The notes: generated by a model from the sequence alone, not told the origin. 51,429 nucleotides of DNA from Nonomuraea cypriaca (GCF_015645445.1 NZ_JADOGI010000051.1:1-51429); one strand, 5' to 3'. Numbered from the stretch's first letter, positions 16,308-24,460 are shown. Program-made: numbers and translations.

Positions 16308-18827
16308 TCAGATGGGCGGCGGGTCGAAGTCGCAGTCGATCCGCTCGCCGGCCAGCAGCGCGAGCGAGTCGGGGTGCTCGCGCCCCATGACGAGATCGAA
16401 GCGCCGCGTCGTCTCCGCCAGCAACCGGCCGGCCTCCTCCTCCGCGCCCGTGGCCCGCAGGTCGAGGCTCAGGTTGGCGGCGCAGACGAGGCTGAGGTAG
16501 TGGTCGGGGCTGAAATAGGTCTGGACGCGCCGGTGGGTCTCCTCGCCCAGGCGGCGCGCGGCGTCGTGCCGGCCGAGCGCGGCCAGGTCGTTCTGCAGAT
16601 TGATGGCGCAGGTCAGGGCGTAGTCGTGGTCGCGGCTGACCCGCTCAGCGAGGCCGGCCAGGGCGTCCTCGCTGATCTCCCGCGCCGCGGCGGCGTTTCC
16701 GCCCAGGCGGGTGAGGAGGGCCAGATTGATCTTGCCCGCGTGGGTGTACGGATGATCCGGGCCGAACACGTCCTGGTAGTGCGTCAGGCCGCGATGCACC
16801 ATCTCCAGGGCTTCGTCGTGCTGACCGCTCACGCGCAGGGCGTTGGACAGGCCGAGCGCCGCCGCCATCGTGTCGGCGTGCGCGTCTCCGTAGAGGCGGC
16901 GCAGGCGGGCGTAGGTGTCGAGCATGAGCTCCAGGGCCTCGGGCGCCCGGCCGCTCCTGCGCAGGGAGATCGCGAAGTCCTTCGCCGCGAGCAGGGTGGC
17001 GGGGTTGTCGTCGCCGAGTTGCGCCACGCCGTAGCCGTAGGCCTCTTCCGCCAGGTCGGTCGCCACCTCGAACTGGCCGCTCAGCCGCACGGCCCGGCCC
17101 AGGTTGCTCCACGAGTGGAGCAGCAGGCGCCGCCCGAGTCCCTCCGCGCTGCTCATTTTGAGGTGGACCTCTTCGAGGACCTCATGCGCCTTGGCGTACT
17201 CACTGGTGAGGATGTAGTCGACGCCCAGGTTGTTGAGCACGCGCAGGGTCCTGACGTCCTCCTTGCCCATCAGCCGTTCGTACGCCTCGCGCGCCTCCTC
17301 GTCGACCTCCCTGGCGAGCAGGAAGTCACCGCGGCCGCGGAGCGTGGAGGCGTAGCTGCTCGTCGCCCAGAGCGTCTCGGTGTGCTCGTGGCCGAGGGAC
17401 TCGCGCATCATCTCCAGGGTCTGGGAGTCGAGCTCGTGGGCCTTGGTGTAGAGGGTCAGCGCGCGGTAGACGTTACCCAGATGGATGCGGGCGACCAGGA
17501 CGTCGGAGTGGCGCTCGCCGCTCGTTTCCGACCACCGCTGGATGTACTGGTCCAGCAGGATCTGGGCCGGGTTGTAACTTCCTCGTTGGTACAGATATCG
17601 CACGAGGTCCAGGGCGAACTTGCGGACGGCCGGCTCCTGGCACTTGATCAGGCCGGACGGCTCCAGATGGGCGGCGAGCTCCTCGAACGCGGGCCACTTG
17701 CTGGTGTCGTCGGGGTCGTTGGGCGCGCTGCCCGCCAGGAGCAGGTGCACCTCGTGCCGCAACTCGGCGCGGGCGTCCTCCGGGGTCTCGTCGCGCAGCA
17801 GCGCCTGGTTGAGCCGGTGGACCTGGAGGGTTCGGGTGGACGGCTCGACCTTGACCAGGGCCAGGCGTTCGAGGTTGCTCAGGGCGTTGGTCAGCAGGAT
17901 CGTGTCGGACAGGATGGGGGCCAGCCGCGGGCCGACCGCCCGGTTACCGCGGCGGAACACGTCGCGCGGGATGGGCTCGGGGCCGAAGAACGCGCAGCAC
18001 CGCAGCAACTCGACGGCCTCGGGGATGCGGTCTTCGAGCTGGGAGACCGACACCTGCCACGCCGCTGTCATGGACTGCGGGTAGGTGGGCGCCTTCTCCA
18101 GGCTGAGCAGCCGGCTCGTCTGCTTCTCCAGCAGGCCGACGTATTCGTCCACCGACATCAGCGTGCGCGACAGGAGCGCGGCGGCCTGCTCCAGGGCTAG
18201 CGGCAGGTCTCCGAGCATTTCGGCCAGCTGGTTGGCCTCCGCCTCGCTCACCGCGCCGGCGAGGCGCCTGCGCAGGAACGCCATGCTCTCCTCACGCTTG
18301 AACACGTCCACCTGAATGGTGGCCTCGTGGTCGCTCCAGCGCGAGTTGCGCGAGGTGATGAGGACGTGACCGGGACCTCTGGGGATGTAGTCCTTGATGT
18401 ACTCGGGGTCCTCGGCGTTGTCGAAGATCACCAGCCAGCTGCGGTAGGGCGTCCCGTTCTGCAGCGTGCGTAACACCGACTGGGTGGCCTGCTCGACGCC
18501 GGTGCTGGTCGAGGAGGGGAGGCCGAGCTCCGGGGCCATCGCGGCGAGCGCGGAGGGGACCAGCATCGGCTGGTCGGCCGACACCCACCAGACCAGGTCG
18601 TAGTGCGCTCGGTATTGCCAGGCGTATTCGATGGCCAGCTGTGTCTTGCCCACACCGCCGAGCCCCTGGAGCGCCCGTGGCTGCGCCACCACGGCCGTCA
18701 CGGTGTTGATGCTCTTCCTGAGCGCGCTCAGGAGGTCGGCGCGGCCGGTGAAGTTCGGGTTGCGTTTGGGCACCCTTTCCCAGACCTTGGGCACCTGCGC
18801 TGGTATGGAGTGCGAATTCTCGGCCAC
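16308..18827 (-). CDS. fxsT: NB-ARC/TPR protein of the FxSxx-COOH system (FxsT type)
   Basis: This 839-residue STAND protein has an N-terminal NB-ARC NTPase (Walker A GLGGVGKT at 55-62, Walker B WLVIFDNAED near 132-141, the P-L-AL motif LPLALEQAAA) and about ten TPR units filling the C-terminal half (repeated LGNVYRALxxYxKAHELxxQTL patterns). Such proteins are sensors or scaffolds; in Fxs loci their role is not established. It ends DCDFDPPPI, similar to the PPP tail of family members. GTG 18827 has a strong GGGAGGAGC site; an ATG 51 nt upstream has none. It diverges from the precursor gene. Codon 119 is TTA. Confidence 0.9.
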   Translation of the reverse strand: MAENSHSIPAQVPKVWERVPKRNPNFTGRADLLSALRKSINTVTAVVAQPRALQGLGGVGKTQLAIEYAWQYRAHYDLVWWVSADQPMLVPSALAAMAPELGLPSSTSTGVEQATQSVLRTLQNGTPYRSWLVIFDNAEDPEYIKDYIPRGPGHVLITSRNSRWSDHEATIQVDVFKREESMAFLRRRLAGAVSEAEANQLAEMLGDLPLALEQAAALLSRTLMSVDEYVGLLEKQTSRLLSLEKAPTYPQSMTAAWQVSVSQLEDRIPEAVELLRCCAFFGPEPIPRDVFRRGNRAVGPRLAPILSDTILLTNALSNLERLALVKVEPSTRTLQVHRLNQALLRDETPEDARAELRHEVHLLLAGSAPNDPDDTSKWPAFEELAAHLEPSGLIKCQEPAVRKFALDLVRYLYQRGSYNPAQILLDQYIQRWSETSGERHSDVLVARIHLGNVYRALTLYTKAHELDSQTLEMMRESLGHEHTETLWATSSYASTLRGRGDFLLAREVDEEAREAYERLMGKEDVRTLRVLNNLGVDYILTSEYAKAHEVLEEVHLKMSSAEGLGRRLLLHSWSNLGRAVRLSGQFEVATDLAEEAYGYGVAQLGDDNPATLLAAKDFAISLRRSGRAPEALELMLDTYARLRRLYGDAHADTMAAALGLSNALRVSGQHDEALEMVHRGLTHYQDVFGPDHPYTHAGKINLALLTRLGGNAAAAREISEDALAGLAERVSRDHDYALTCAINLQNDLAALGRHDAARRLGEETHRRVQTYFSPDHYLSLVCAANLSLDLRATGAEEEAGRLLAETTRRFDLVMGREHPDSLALLAGERIDCDFDPPPI

Positions 18828-19023
18828 GTCGCTCCTCCCGCTCCCCGCCCGAAGAAAGTCGGCTGATCGTACGCCCATCCTAGAGGTTGATTAGTCGACT
18901 CGCTTATCACAGAATCATAATAAGAATCATGCGCGATCTTGGTCGAGCTCGAAGATGCGCACGCCCATTTAGCGCCTGTACGTCATGTGGATATTCGGGT
19001 GGCCCGAAACAGAGGGAGCGCAC
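18828..19023. promoter_or_regulatory. Divergent fxsT/fxsA control region
   Basis: 196 nt between fxsT (-) and fxsA (+), with an unusually AT-rich core. AGAATCAT occurs twice in direct orientation (18911-18918 and 18923-18930), 12 nt apart, close to a full helical turn, and AGTCGACT (18893-18900) is a palindrome. These are good operator or promoter candidates. AGAGGGAG at 19011-19018 is the fxsA ribosome site. Confidence 0.5.
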
Positions 19024-19182
19024 ATGCATGATGGACAGTACGGATCCAGCGCACTGATCGACGTGACCCACGTGTCATTGCGCCACCTCCAGGACATGGA
19101 GAGCGCGGCGCTGCGGGCGGCGGTGGCGTCCTGCCTCGGTGACGACAAGGAGCAGGTGGCCGCCTTCTCGAATTCGATCTAG
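19024..19182 (+). CDS. fxsA: FxsA-type RiPP precursor with variant FSNSI tail
   Basis: This 52-residue peptide has the FxSxx-COOH precursor layout: a polar start, a leader helix (LIDVTHVSLRHLQD, then ALRAAVASCL) and a C-terminal core EQVAAFSNSI. The family normally ends F-x-S-x-x; here residue -3 is Asn (F48-S49-N50-S51-I52). The FxsB reaction would be expected to link F48 to N50 in a three-residue cyclophane. AGAGGGAG with a 5-nt spacer picks ATG 19024; an ATG 39 nt upstream is in frame but less well placed. A hairpin 38 nt after the stop could raise precursor output relative to the gene downstream. It has one cysteine (C37) in the leader. Confidence 0.88.
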   Translation: MHDGQYGSSALIDVTHVSLRHLQDMESAALRAAVASCLGDDKEQVAAFSNSI

Positions 19183-19219
19183 AGAGCATCTCCCCCATCT
19201 TTCCCAATAGGGGTGTAAA

Positions 19220-19243
19220 CCGGGAGCACTGCGGTGCGCCCGG
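19220..19243 (+). terminator. Hairpin after fxsA
   Basis: CCGGG-A-GCAC-TGCG-GTGC-G-CCCGG: 9 bp interrupted by one A/G mismatch, 38 nt after the fxsA stop, with no T tail. It may be a partial terminator between the precursor and the STAND gene. Confidence 0.45.
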
Positions 19244-19359
19244 AGAGCACCTTGTCCCTGCGGAGGATGTGCGAACCGCGCCGCGCGTGCGAAGATATCG
19301 ACCTCCTTGACCGCCACGGAGGAAATGTGCGGTGACATGCGGCTGCGGATGGGATCGGC

Positions 19360-21363
19360 ATGGTGACTTCCGGCATGAATGCACAGCAGGCGACGCCGGC
19401 GCCGTACAGAGGTGTACGCGTCTTTCGCGCTGAGGACCACCACAGATTCTTCGGACGTGACGAGGAATCCCACGAGATCCGCAAACTGTGGCAGACCCAG
19501 CGGCTGACCGTCCTGTACGGCGCTTCGGGCATCGGGAAGACCTCGCTGATCCAGGCCGGCGTCATGCCGCTGCGCAGCCCGAGCCGCACCGACGTCCTGC
19601 CGCTCGGCCAGGTCTCCTACGGATCCGCCTTCCCCCAGGCCGCGCTGCCGCCGCACAACCCCTACGTGCTGGCCCTGCTGATGTCCTGGTCCCCGCCGGT
19701 GCCGCCGACCCGGCTGGCGGGCCTGACGATCCCCGCGTTCCTGCGGGCGCGGCCCGTCAAGCGCGACGCCTACGGCGACCCGGCCCTCACCCTGGTCGCC
19801 GTCGACCAGGTCGAGGAGCTGTTCGACGGCGGCCGGCGCAATCGGCTCTACCGCGACTGGTTCTTCGCCCAACTCGCCGAGGCACTGCGCGCGGACCCGG
19901 GGCTCCGGCTGCTCCTGTCGATCCGCGGCGACCGGCTGACGGGCCTGCTGCCGTACGAGCGGGAGCTCGCCGGCGGGCCGCTGGAGCGCTTCCCGCTGGA
20001 GGCCCTGAGCTTCGACGGCGCGCTTGAGGCGGTGAACCGGCCGCTCCAGGGCACCGGCCGCGCGTTCACCGGCGGCTCGGCCGACCTGCTCGTACGCGAC
20101 CTGGTCAAGATCAGGGCGCGTACGAGTGCCGTAGCGGAGCGGGCGGGTGTGGAGCCCGTCCACCTCCAGGTCGTCTGCGAGGCCATGTGGAACGCCCTGC
20201 CCCCGCGAGCCACCGAGATCACCAAGTCCGACGTGCAACTGTTCGCCGACAAGGCGCTGGCGCACCACTACGACAGGGAGATCAGGGAGATCGCCGCCGA
20301 ACGGTTCGACGGCGACGGCCGCAGGCTGCGGACGTGGCTGCGGCTGACGTTCGGCGACGGGGCGGGGGGCAGGCAGCCGGTCAGGCACAGCTCGATCAAG
20401 ACGGCCGGCATCGGCAGGACGGTGATCGCGCTGCTGGTCAAACGCCACCTGCTCCGGGTCGACCAGCGGCTGGGCGTGAGCTCGTACGAACCGGCGTACG
20501 ACCGGCTGCTCCAGCCCGTCAAACACGGGGACGAACAGCACGTCGACGAGCCGCCGGCACGGCTGGGCGCCGAGGGCCTTCTCCACGAGGCCGAGGACGC
20601 CCTGCGCGAAGGCGATCTCCTGCTGGCCGCCAGGCTCGGCGAGGAGGCGCTGGCCGGATCCGAGGAGCACGACCTGCGACTGCGCGCGCAGATCGAGTCG
20701 CTGCTCGGCAACGTCGCGCACGAGCACGACGACCTGGACGACGCCATCACTCACTACAGCGCGGCGGCGCGGAGCTTCGAGACCGCCGGAGCCGTGGCCG
20801 CCGTGGGGCCGCTGCTCACGGCCATCGGCCGCCTGCGCCTGGCTCAGGGCTCCCCGGCGAAGGCCGTGAAGGAGCTACACGCCGCGATGGTCCGCGTGCC
20901 GGCCGACCTCACCATTCAGACGGAGCTCGCCTGGGCCCTGTGGCACGGCGGCCACCCTGACGCGGCAGTGGGCGTGCTCAACGACGTGCTCGACCGGGAG
21001 GGGGACAACACCGACGCCCTGCTCAGCCGGGGTCAGATCCTGGCCGGCATGGGCCAGGCCCGCGCCGCCCTGCGTGATCTGGACCGGGCCAGGCCCCTGC
21101 GCTGGCCCTTCGCCAAGGTCGCGCACGCCCTCGCGCTCGCGCAGACCGACAGCATGAAGGAAGCGCAGCAGGAGATGGTGGAGGCGCTCGCGGAGTCCGT
21201 CGACCACCACGGCCCCCTGCTTTTGTACGCGGCGCGGGTGGAGCAACTCGCCGGCAAGACGAACTCCGCGGTTGAGCTGGCCAAGCAGGCGATCGACGCC
21301 AAGACGCCGAAGCTGCCCGCCCACATGGCCGAGGACGCCAGGCGGCTGGTCGGCGCCCGGTAA
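19360..21363 (+). CDS. nSTAND1 NTPase with C-terminal TPR repeats
   Basis: This 667-residue STAND protein has the nSTAND1 entry PYRGVRVFRAEDHHRFFGRDEE, Walker A GASGIGKTS at 54-62, Walker B LTLVAVDQVEELFD (about 144-157) and the conserved RGDRLTGLLPY segment, then a winged helix and about six TPR-like units (from about residue 400, for example HDDLDDAITHYSAAARSF). Many nSTAND1 proteins end in WD40 or caspase-like domains; this one ends in TPRs, so no effector is visible. It probably senses or scaffolds. The start at 19360 has only a weak ribosome site, and upstream in-frame codons hit a stop at 19333. Its last 489 nt are overlapped antisense by the MFS frame. Confidence 0.85.
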   Translation: MVTSGMNAQQATPAPYRGVRVFRAEDHHRFFGRDEESHEIRKLWQTQRLTVLYGASGIGKTSLIQAGVMPLRSPSRTDVLPLGQVSYGSAFPQAALPPHNPYVLALLMSWSPPVPPTRLAGLTIPAFLRARPVKRDAYGDPALTLVAVDQVEELFDGGRRNRLYRDWFFAQLAEALRADPGLRLLLSIRGDRLTGLLPYERELAGGPLERFPLEALSFDGALEAVNRPLQGTGRAFTGGSADLLVRDLVKIRARTSAVAERAGVEPVHLQVVCEAMWNALPPRATEITKSDVQLFADKALAHHYDREIREIAAERFDGDGRRLRTWLRLTFGDGAGGRQPVRHSSIKTAGIGRTVIALLVKRHLLRVDQRLGVSSYEPAYDRLLQPVKHGDEQHVDEPPARLGAEGLLHEAEDALREGDLLLAARLGEEALAGSEEHDLRLRAQIESLLGNVAHEHDDLDDAITHYSAAARSFETAGAVAAVGPLLTAIGRLRLAQGSPAKAVKELHAAMVRVPADLTIQTELAWALWHGGHPDAAVGVLNDVLDREGDNTDALLSRGQILAGMGQARAALRDLDRARPLRWPFAKVAHALALAQTDSMKEAQQEMVEALAESVDHHGPLLLYAARVEQLAGKTNSAVELAKQAIDAKTPKLPAHMAEDARRLVGAR

Positions 21364-22692
21364 CGCGACAGGCGCCCGGACGAGACCGGCGTCGTCCGGC
21401 AGGTCGGGCAACGGCGGAGTGAAGGTGTGCCGCAACCAGGGCACCCTCGTCACCAGCACCGCCGCCAGCAGCATGACGGCGAACAGCACCCATGCCCCAC
21501 CGGTCACGCCCCACCAGGTGACCAGGAGGCCGCCGAGCGGGGCCGCCAGGCACAACGAGCCGTGCGACGACAGGCGCGAGACGCCCACGACGCGGGCCAG
21601 CGTACCCGGATCGACCTTGTTGACCTCCACGGACCTGATCGCCACGTTGCTCAGCGCGCCGCCGAGCCCGGTGGTGAACAACGCGGCCGCGAACAGCAGC
21701 GAGCGCGCCTCCACCGCCGCCCCGACCGCGGCGAGGAAGAGCGCCAGCACCCAGATCCACGTGTGGCCGAGCAGCACCTCGCGCTGGGGGCGACGGAAGA
21801 AGGCCGTGGCCGAGCCGAGCGCCCCGCCCACCCCGCCGGCCGCGAGCACGAGCCCGATCTCCAGCGACGACATGCCCGCCGAGCCGGCGACGAAGACCAT
21901 GATGAGCGCGTTGACCATGAGGTTGGTGAAGGTGGTCACGGTGATCGCGCCGCCCAGGAACCGCTGCTTCCTGAGCGCCTGGAAACCCGCGGACAGATCG
22001 CTCAGCAGCGCCCGGTTGGCCGACCTCCGCACGGACCCGCGACGCAGGCTGAAGAACAGCCCCCAGGAGACGGCGAAGAGCGCGGTGTTCATGGCAAAAG
22101 GGATATAAGGCCCCAAGCCGAAGAGGTATCCGCCGAGCGGCCGACCGGCGATCGACGCGAGATGGCTCGCCGCCTCGCTCTTGGCCAGCGCCCGCTGCAT
22201 CATGACCGGCTGCACCAGCGACGGCAGCAGCGCCGCCTCCGCCAGCGTGTAGAGGACCCACAGCGTGCCCTCGGCGGCGGCGGCCCCCAGCAGGTGCCAC
22301 AGCGACGGGCCTTCGAACGGGATCACGACCAGCACGGACGCCACGCTCAGCCAGCGGCCGAGCTCCGCGCACAACATGATCGTACGCGGGGGGATCCGGT
22401 CGACCAGGAGCCCGCCGGGAACGTAGAAGACCAGGATCGGGATCGTCAGCGCGAACCCCGCCCAGCCAGCGGCGGTGGGCGACCCCGTCTGCGCCAGTGC
22501 GAGGAGCGGATAGGCGACGGCGAGCGTACGCGTGCCCACCGTGGAAATGGCCGAACCAGCCCAAACAAGGGCAAGTCTGGCAGTTTTCGGTAGGACCGGG
22601 ATATCTGGCAACGAATCTGTCTCGCTCACGCCCCCCGCCCCGGCCGGTGCCTCGTCGGGCCTGACCTTATGGTCCCGTAGGGGGGTGGGCAT
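20875..22692 (-). CDS. MFS transporter with antisense-encoded C-terminal extension
   Basis: The first 440 or so residues form a typical 12-helix major facilitator protein of the multidrug-exporter-like type (VDRIPPRTIMLCAELGRW resembles the loop 2-3 motif), likely a candidate exporter for the peptide or a drug. The frame then has no stop where families normally end (after PWLRHTFTPPLPDLPDD) and runs on 489 nt, antisense to the TPR part of the upstream gene, giving 605 residues. The extra 160 residues (GQLRRLGVDRLLGQL and onward) look like an antisense shadow. Either the stop was lost or GC-rich bias kept the frame open. A GTG at codon 22 with a G-rich site upstream is an alternative start. 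Confidence 0.8.
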   Translation of the reverse strand: MPTPLRDHKVRPDEAPAGAGGVSETDSLPDIPVLPKTARLALVWAGSAISTVGTRTLAVAYPLLALAQTGSPTAAGWAGFALTIPILVFYVPGGLLVDRIPPRTIMLCAELGRWLSVASVLVVIPFEGPSLWHLLGAAAAEGTLWVLYTLAEAALLPSLVQPVMMQRALAKSEAASHLASIAGRPLGGYLFGLGPYIPFAMNTALFAVSWGLFFSLRRGSVRRSANRALLSDLSAGFQALRKQRFLGGAITVTTFTNLMVNALIMVFVAGSAGMSSLEIGLVLAAGGVGGALGSATAFFRRPQREVLLGHTWIWVLALFLAAVGAAVEARSLLFAAALFTTGLGGALSNVAIRSVEVNKVDPGTLARVVGVSRLSSHGSLCLAAPLGGLLVTWWGVTGGAWVLFAVMLLAAVLVTRVPWLRHTFTPPLPDLPDDAGLVRAPVALPGADQPPGVLGHVGGQLRRLGVDRLLGQLNRGVRLAGELLHPRRVQKQGAVVVDGLRERLHHLLLRFLHAVGLREREGVRDLGEGPAQGPGPVQITQGGAGLAHAGQDLTPAEQGVGVVPLPVEHVVEHAHCRVRVAAVPQGPGELRLNGEVGRHADHRGV

Positions 22693-22899
22693 GCGCGAAA
22701 CCGGCCTCTTGCTGGAAAGAAAGGGGATTGCCTACCGTGGCATTGCGGTTTGGACCCGTGAAGTATATGGGACCGATCCTGAACCGCGCAGCAGCATGAA
22801 CGATCAACAACCGTGCCGTTGAACAGGAGAATTAAGGCTCATAGTCGCTTGTGGGATACGGCGTGATCATAAAGGGCCTCACGTAGGGATATTTACGGT

Positions 22900-23700
22900 A
22901 TGCCAGGCTTTGGCCATTTGTGTCGCGACTTTTCGGGACTTGGTGTTGGTCGGGGGCAGGTCGTGCTGCTGCATTCGTCGCTCAGCAGCCTCGGTCATGT
23001 CGAGGGCGGGGCGGCCACGGTCGTCGCGGCGCTCCGCGCCCTGCTCGGCGACGACGGCACGCTCGTGGTGCCCTCGGGCACGCCGTCCAACTCCGACACC
23101 TCTCCCGTCTACCGCCGCGCGGTGGCCGGGATGAGCGCGGACCAGGTCGCCGGCCATCGCTCCCGCATGCCGCCCTACGACCTGGACTCGACGCCCTCCG
23201 AGCTGACGGGCCGCGTCGCCGAACACGTACGCACCCTGCCAGGCGCCCGTCGCAGCGCGCACCCGCACACGTCCTTCGCCGCCGTCGGGCCGCAGGCGGC
23301 GGCGATCACCGCCGGCCACGCCCGCGACTGCCTGCTCGGCGAGCGCTCACCCCTCGCCAGGCTCTACGACGCCGACGCCCTCGTCCTGCTGCTCGGCGTG
23401 GGGTTCGAGCGGTGCACCGCCTTCCACCTGGCCGAGTACCGCTACACCGATCATCCGCCGCGGCGCACCTACCGGGGCGTGGTGGACGACGGGGACGGGC
23501 GGGTGTGGTGCGAGTTCGAGGACGTGACCGTGGACGCGAGCGACTTCGGCGTGCTGGGGGCGGGCTTCGAGGCGACCGGCGCGGTCCGGCGGGGCCGCGT
23601 GGGCGCTGCCCAGGCCCGCCTGTTCTCCCTGGTGGCCGCCGTCGACCACGCCACCGACTGGTTCACCTCCCACCGCACCCCGGATCAGACAACCCGCTGA
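22900..23700 (+). CDS. AAC(3)-family N-acetyltransferase-like protein
   Basis: A 266-residue member of the aminoglycoside 3-N-acetyltransferase fold: VVLLHSSLSSLGHVEGGAATVV near residues 20-41, GTLVVPS near 52-58, the RSAHPHTSFAAVG motif near 118-130 and LLLGVGFERCTAFHLAEY near 162-179 with the catalytic-type His. Some members acetylate aminoglycosides on the 3-amino group; others, such as YokD/FrbF relatives, use other substrates, so resistance is not assured. It is divergent from the MFS gene. No clear ribosome site precedes ATG 22900. The tail of the gene runs into a tandem repeat. Confidence 0.85.
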   Translation: MPGFGHLCRDFSGLGVGRGQVVLLHSSLSSLGHVEGGAATVVAALRALLGDDGTLVVPSGTPSNSDTSPVYRRAVAGMSADQVAGHRSRMPPYDLDSTPSELTGRVAEHVRTLPGARRSAHPHTSFAAVGPQAAAITAGHARDCLLGERSPLARLYDADALVLLLGVGFERCTAFHLAEYRYTDHPPRRTYRGVVDDGDGRVWCEFEDVTVDASDFGVLGAGFEATGAVRRGRVGAAQARLFSLVAAVDHATDWFTSHRTPDQTTR

Positions 23701-23855
23701 CGCCCCAGCCCGGACCAGACGACACGCCCCCGTCTCCGAACCAGGCCACCCGCCGGCGCCCCGGCCCGCCCGGGACCAGACCACCCGCCAGCATCCCGGC
23801 CCGCCCGGGACCAGACCACCCGCCAGCATCCCGGCCCGCCCGGGACCAGCCTGTC
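23682..23855. repeat. 35-nt tandem repeat array with degenerate copies
   Basis: Two perfect 35-nt copies (23761-23795 and 23796-23830) and a third partial copy (23831-23849), preceded by three degenerate copies sharing CCGGAYCAGACRACMCGC; the first lies inside the 3' end of the acetyltransferase gene. The array fills the gap between the two convergent acetyltransferase genes. Confidence 0.85.
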
Positions 23856-24327
23856 AGTGGCGCAGGACCACTCGGGGGGCCACCTCGATGCCCAGCTCGC
23901 GCTCGTGCTCCACCAATGCGCGCAGCTCGGGTCCCCACTCGGGCTCGGGCAGCGCCGAGAAGCCGTACCGCGCGTACCAGGGGGCGTTCCACGGCACGTC
24001 GCGGTAGGTCGTCAGCGTCACGTACGGCGCGCCGGCCGCCCGCGCGTGGTCGATCACCGCCGCCACCAGCCGCCCGCCGATGCCCTGGCGCATCCGCTCG
24101 GGGCGTACGGCGAGCTGGTCGAGATGCACGTTGCCGTCCACCCACCCGATCAGCGCGAACCCGGCCGGAGGATCGCCCTCGACCAGCACGGTCTCCGGAT
24201 CGTCCACCTCTTCGATCATCGTGGTGCCGGGCGGGAACGTGATGCCCACCTGCTCGAACAACCGATCCGCGGCCAGCTCCACGGACACCAGCCCGGCAAG
24301 CTCACCGGCTTCAGCCCATCGCACCAT
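23854..24327 (-). CDS. GNAT family N-acetyltransferase
   Basis: This 157-residue single-domain GNAT has VHLDQLAVRPERMRQGIGGRLVAAVIDHARAAG near residues 67-99 (motif A with RQGIGG) and VTLTTYRDVPWNAPWYARYGFSAL near 103-126, closely matching the common fold used for small-molecule or protein N-acetylation. The acceptor is unknown. No ribosome site is evident before ATG 24327. Its stop lies within the 35-nt repeat array. Neighbouring dapB, in the same direction, is separated by a strong hairpin, so it is likely transcribed separately. Confidence 0.85.
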   Translation of the reverse strand: MVRWAEAGELAGLVSVELAADRLFEQVGITFPPGTTMIEEVDDPETVLVEGDPPAGFALIGWVDGNVHLDQLAVRPERMRQGIGGRLVAAVIDHARAAGAPYVTLTTYRDVPWNAPWYARYGFSALPEPEWGPELRALVEHERELGIEVAPRVVLRH

Positions 24328-24389
24328 GGCGACACGATCTCATGTTTCGGGTGGATCTCGCCGCTCGTATTAGTGTTGATGATCGTAGG

Positions 24390-24409
24390 CCCGGCTGTGC
24401 GGAGCCGGG
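24390..24409 (-). other. Small GC-rich hairpin
   Basis: CCCGGCT-GTGCGG-AGCCGGG, a 7-bp stem with a 6-nt loop, just beyond the long dapB hairpin. It may add to termination. Confidence 0.4.
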
Positions 24410-24419
24410 ACCCTCTCCT

Positions 24420-24460
24420 CACGACGTGCCCACGACCGTCCTGGTTGTGGGCACGTCGTG
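24420..24460 (-). terminator. dapB terminator hairpin
   Basis: CACGACGTGCCCAC pairs perfectly with GTGGGCACGTCGTG (14 bp); the 13-nt loop can pair further (GACC with GGTT), extending the stem to 18 bp. It starts 49 nt after the dapB stop, with no T tail. Confidence 0.75.

Noticed and set aside
16374..18200. 608-codon plus-strand frame
   Set aside because: Antisense to the clearly coding fxsT NB-ARC/TPR gene; no protein-family character.
19325..19366. 13-codon ORF overlapping the nSTAND1 start
   Set aside because: GGAGGAA lies only 2 nt from its ATG, too close to act as a ribosome site, and the peptide has no features. A leader role cannot be excluded.
22900..23700. Dedicated aminoglycoside resistance gene
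   Set aside because: The fold matches AAC(3), but family members act on varied substrates, and no aminoglycoside genes are in the window.
23761..23849. CRISPR array
   Set aside because: The 35-nt units abut directly without spacers.
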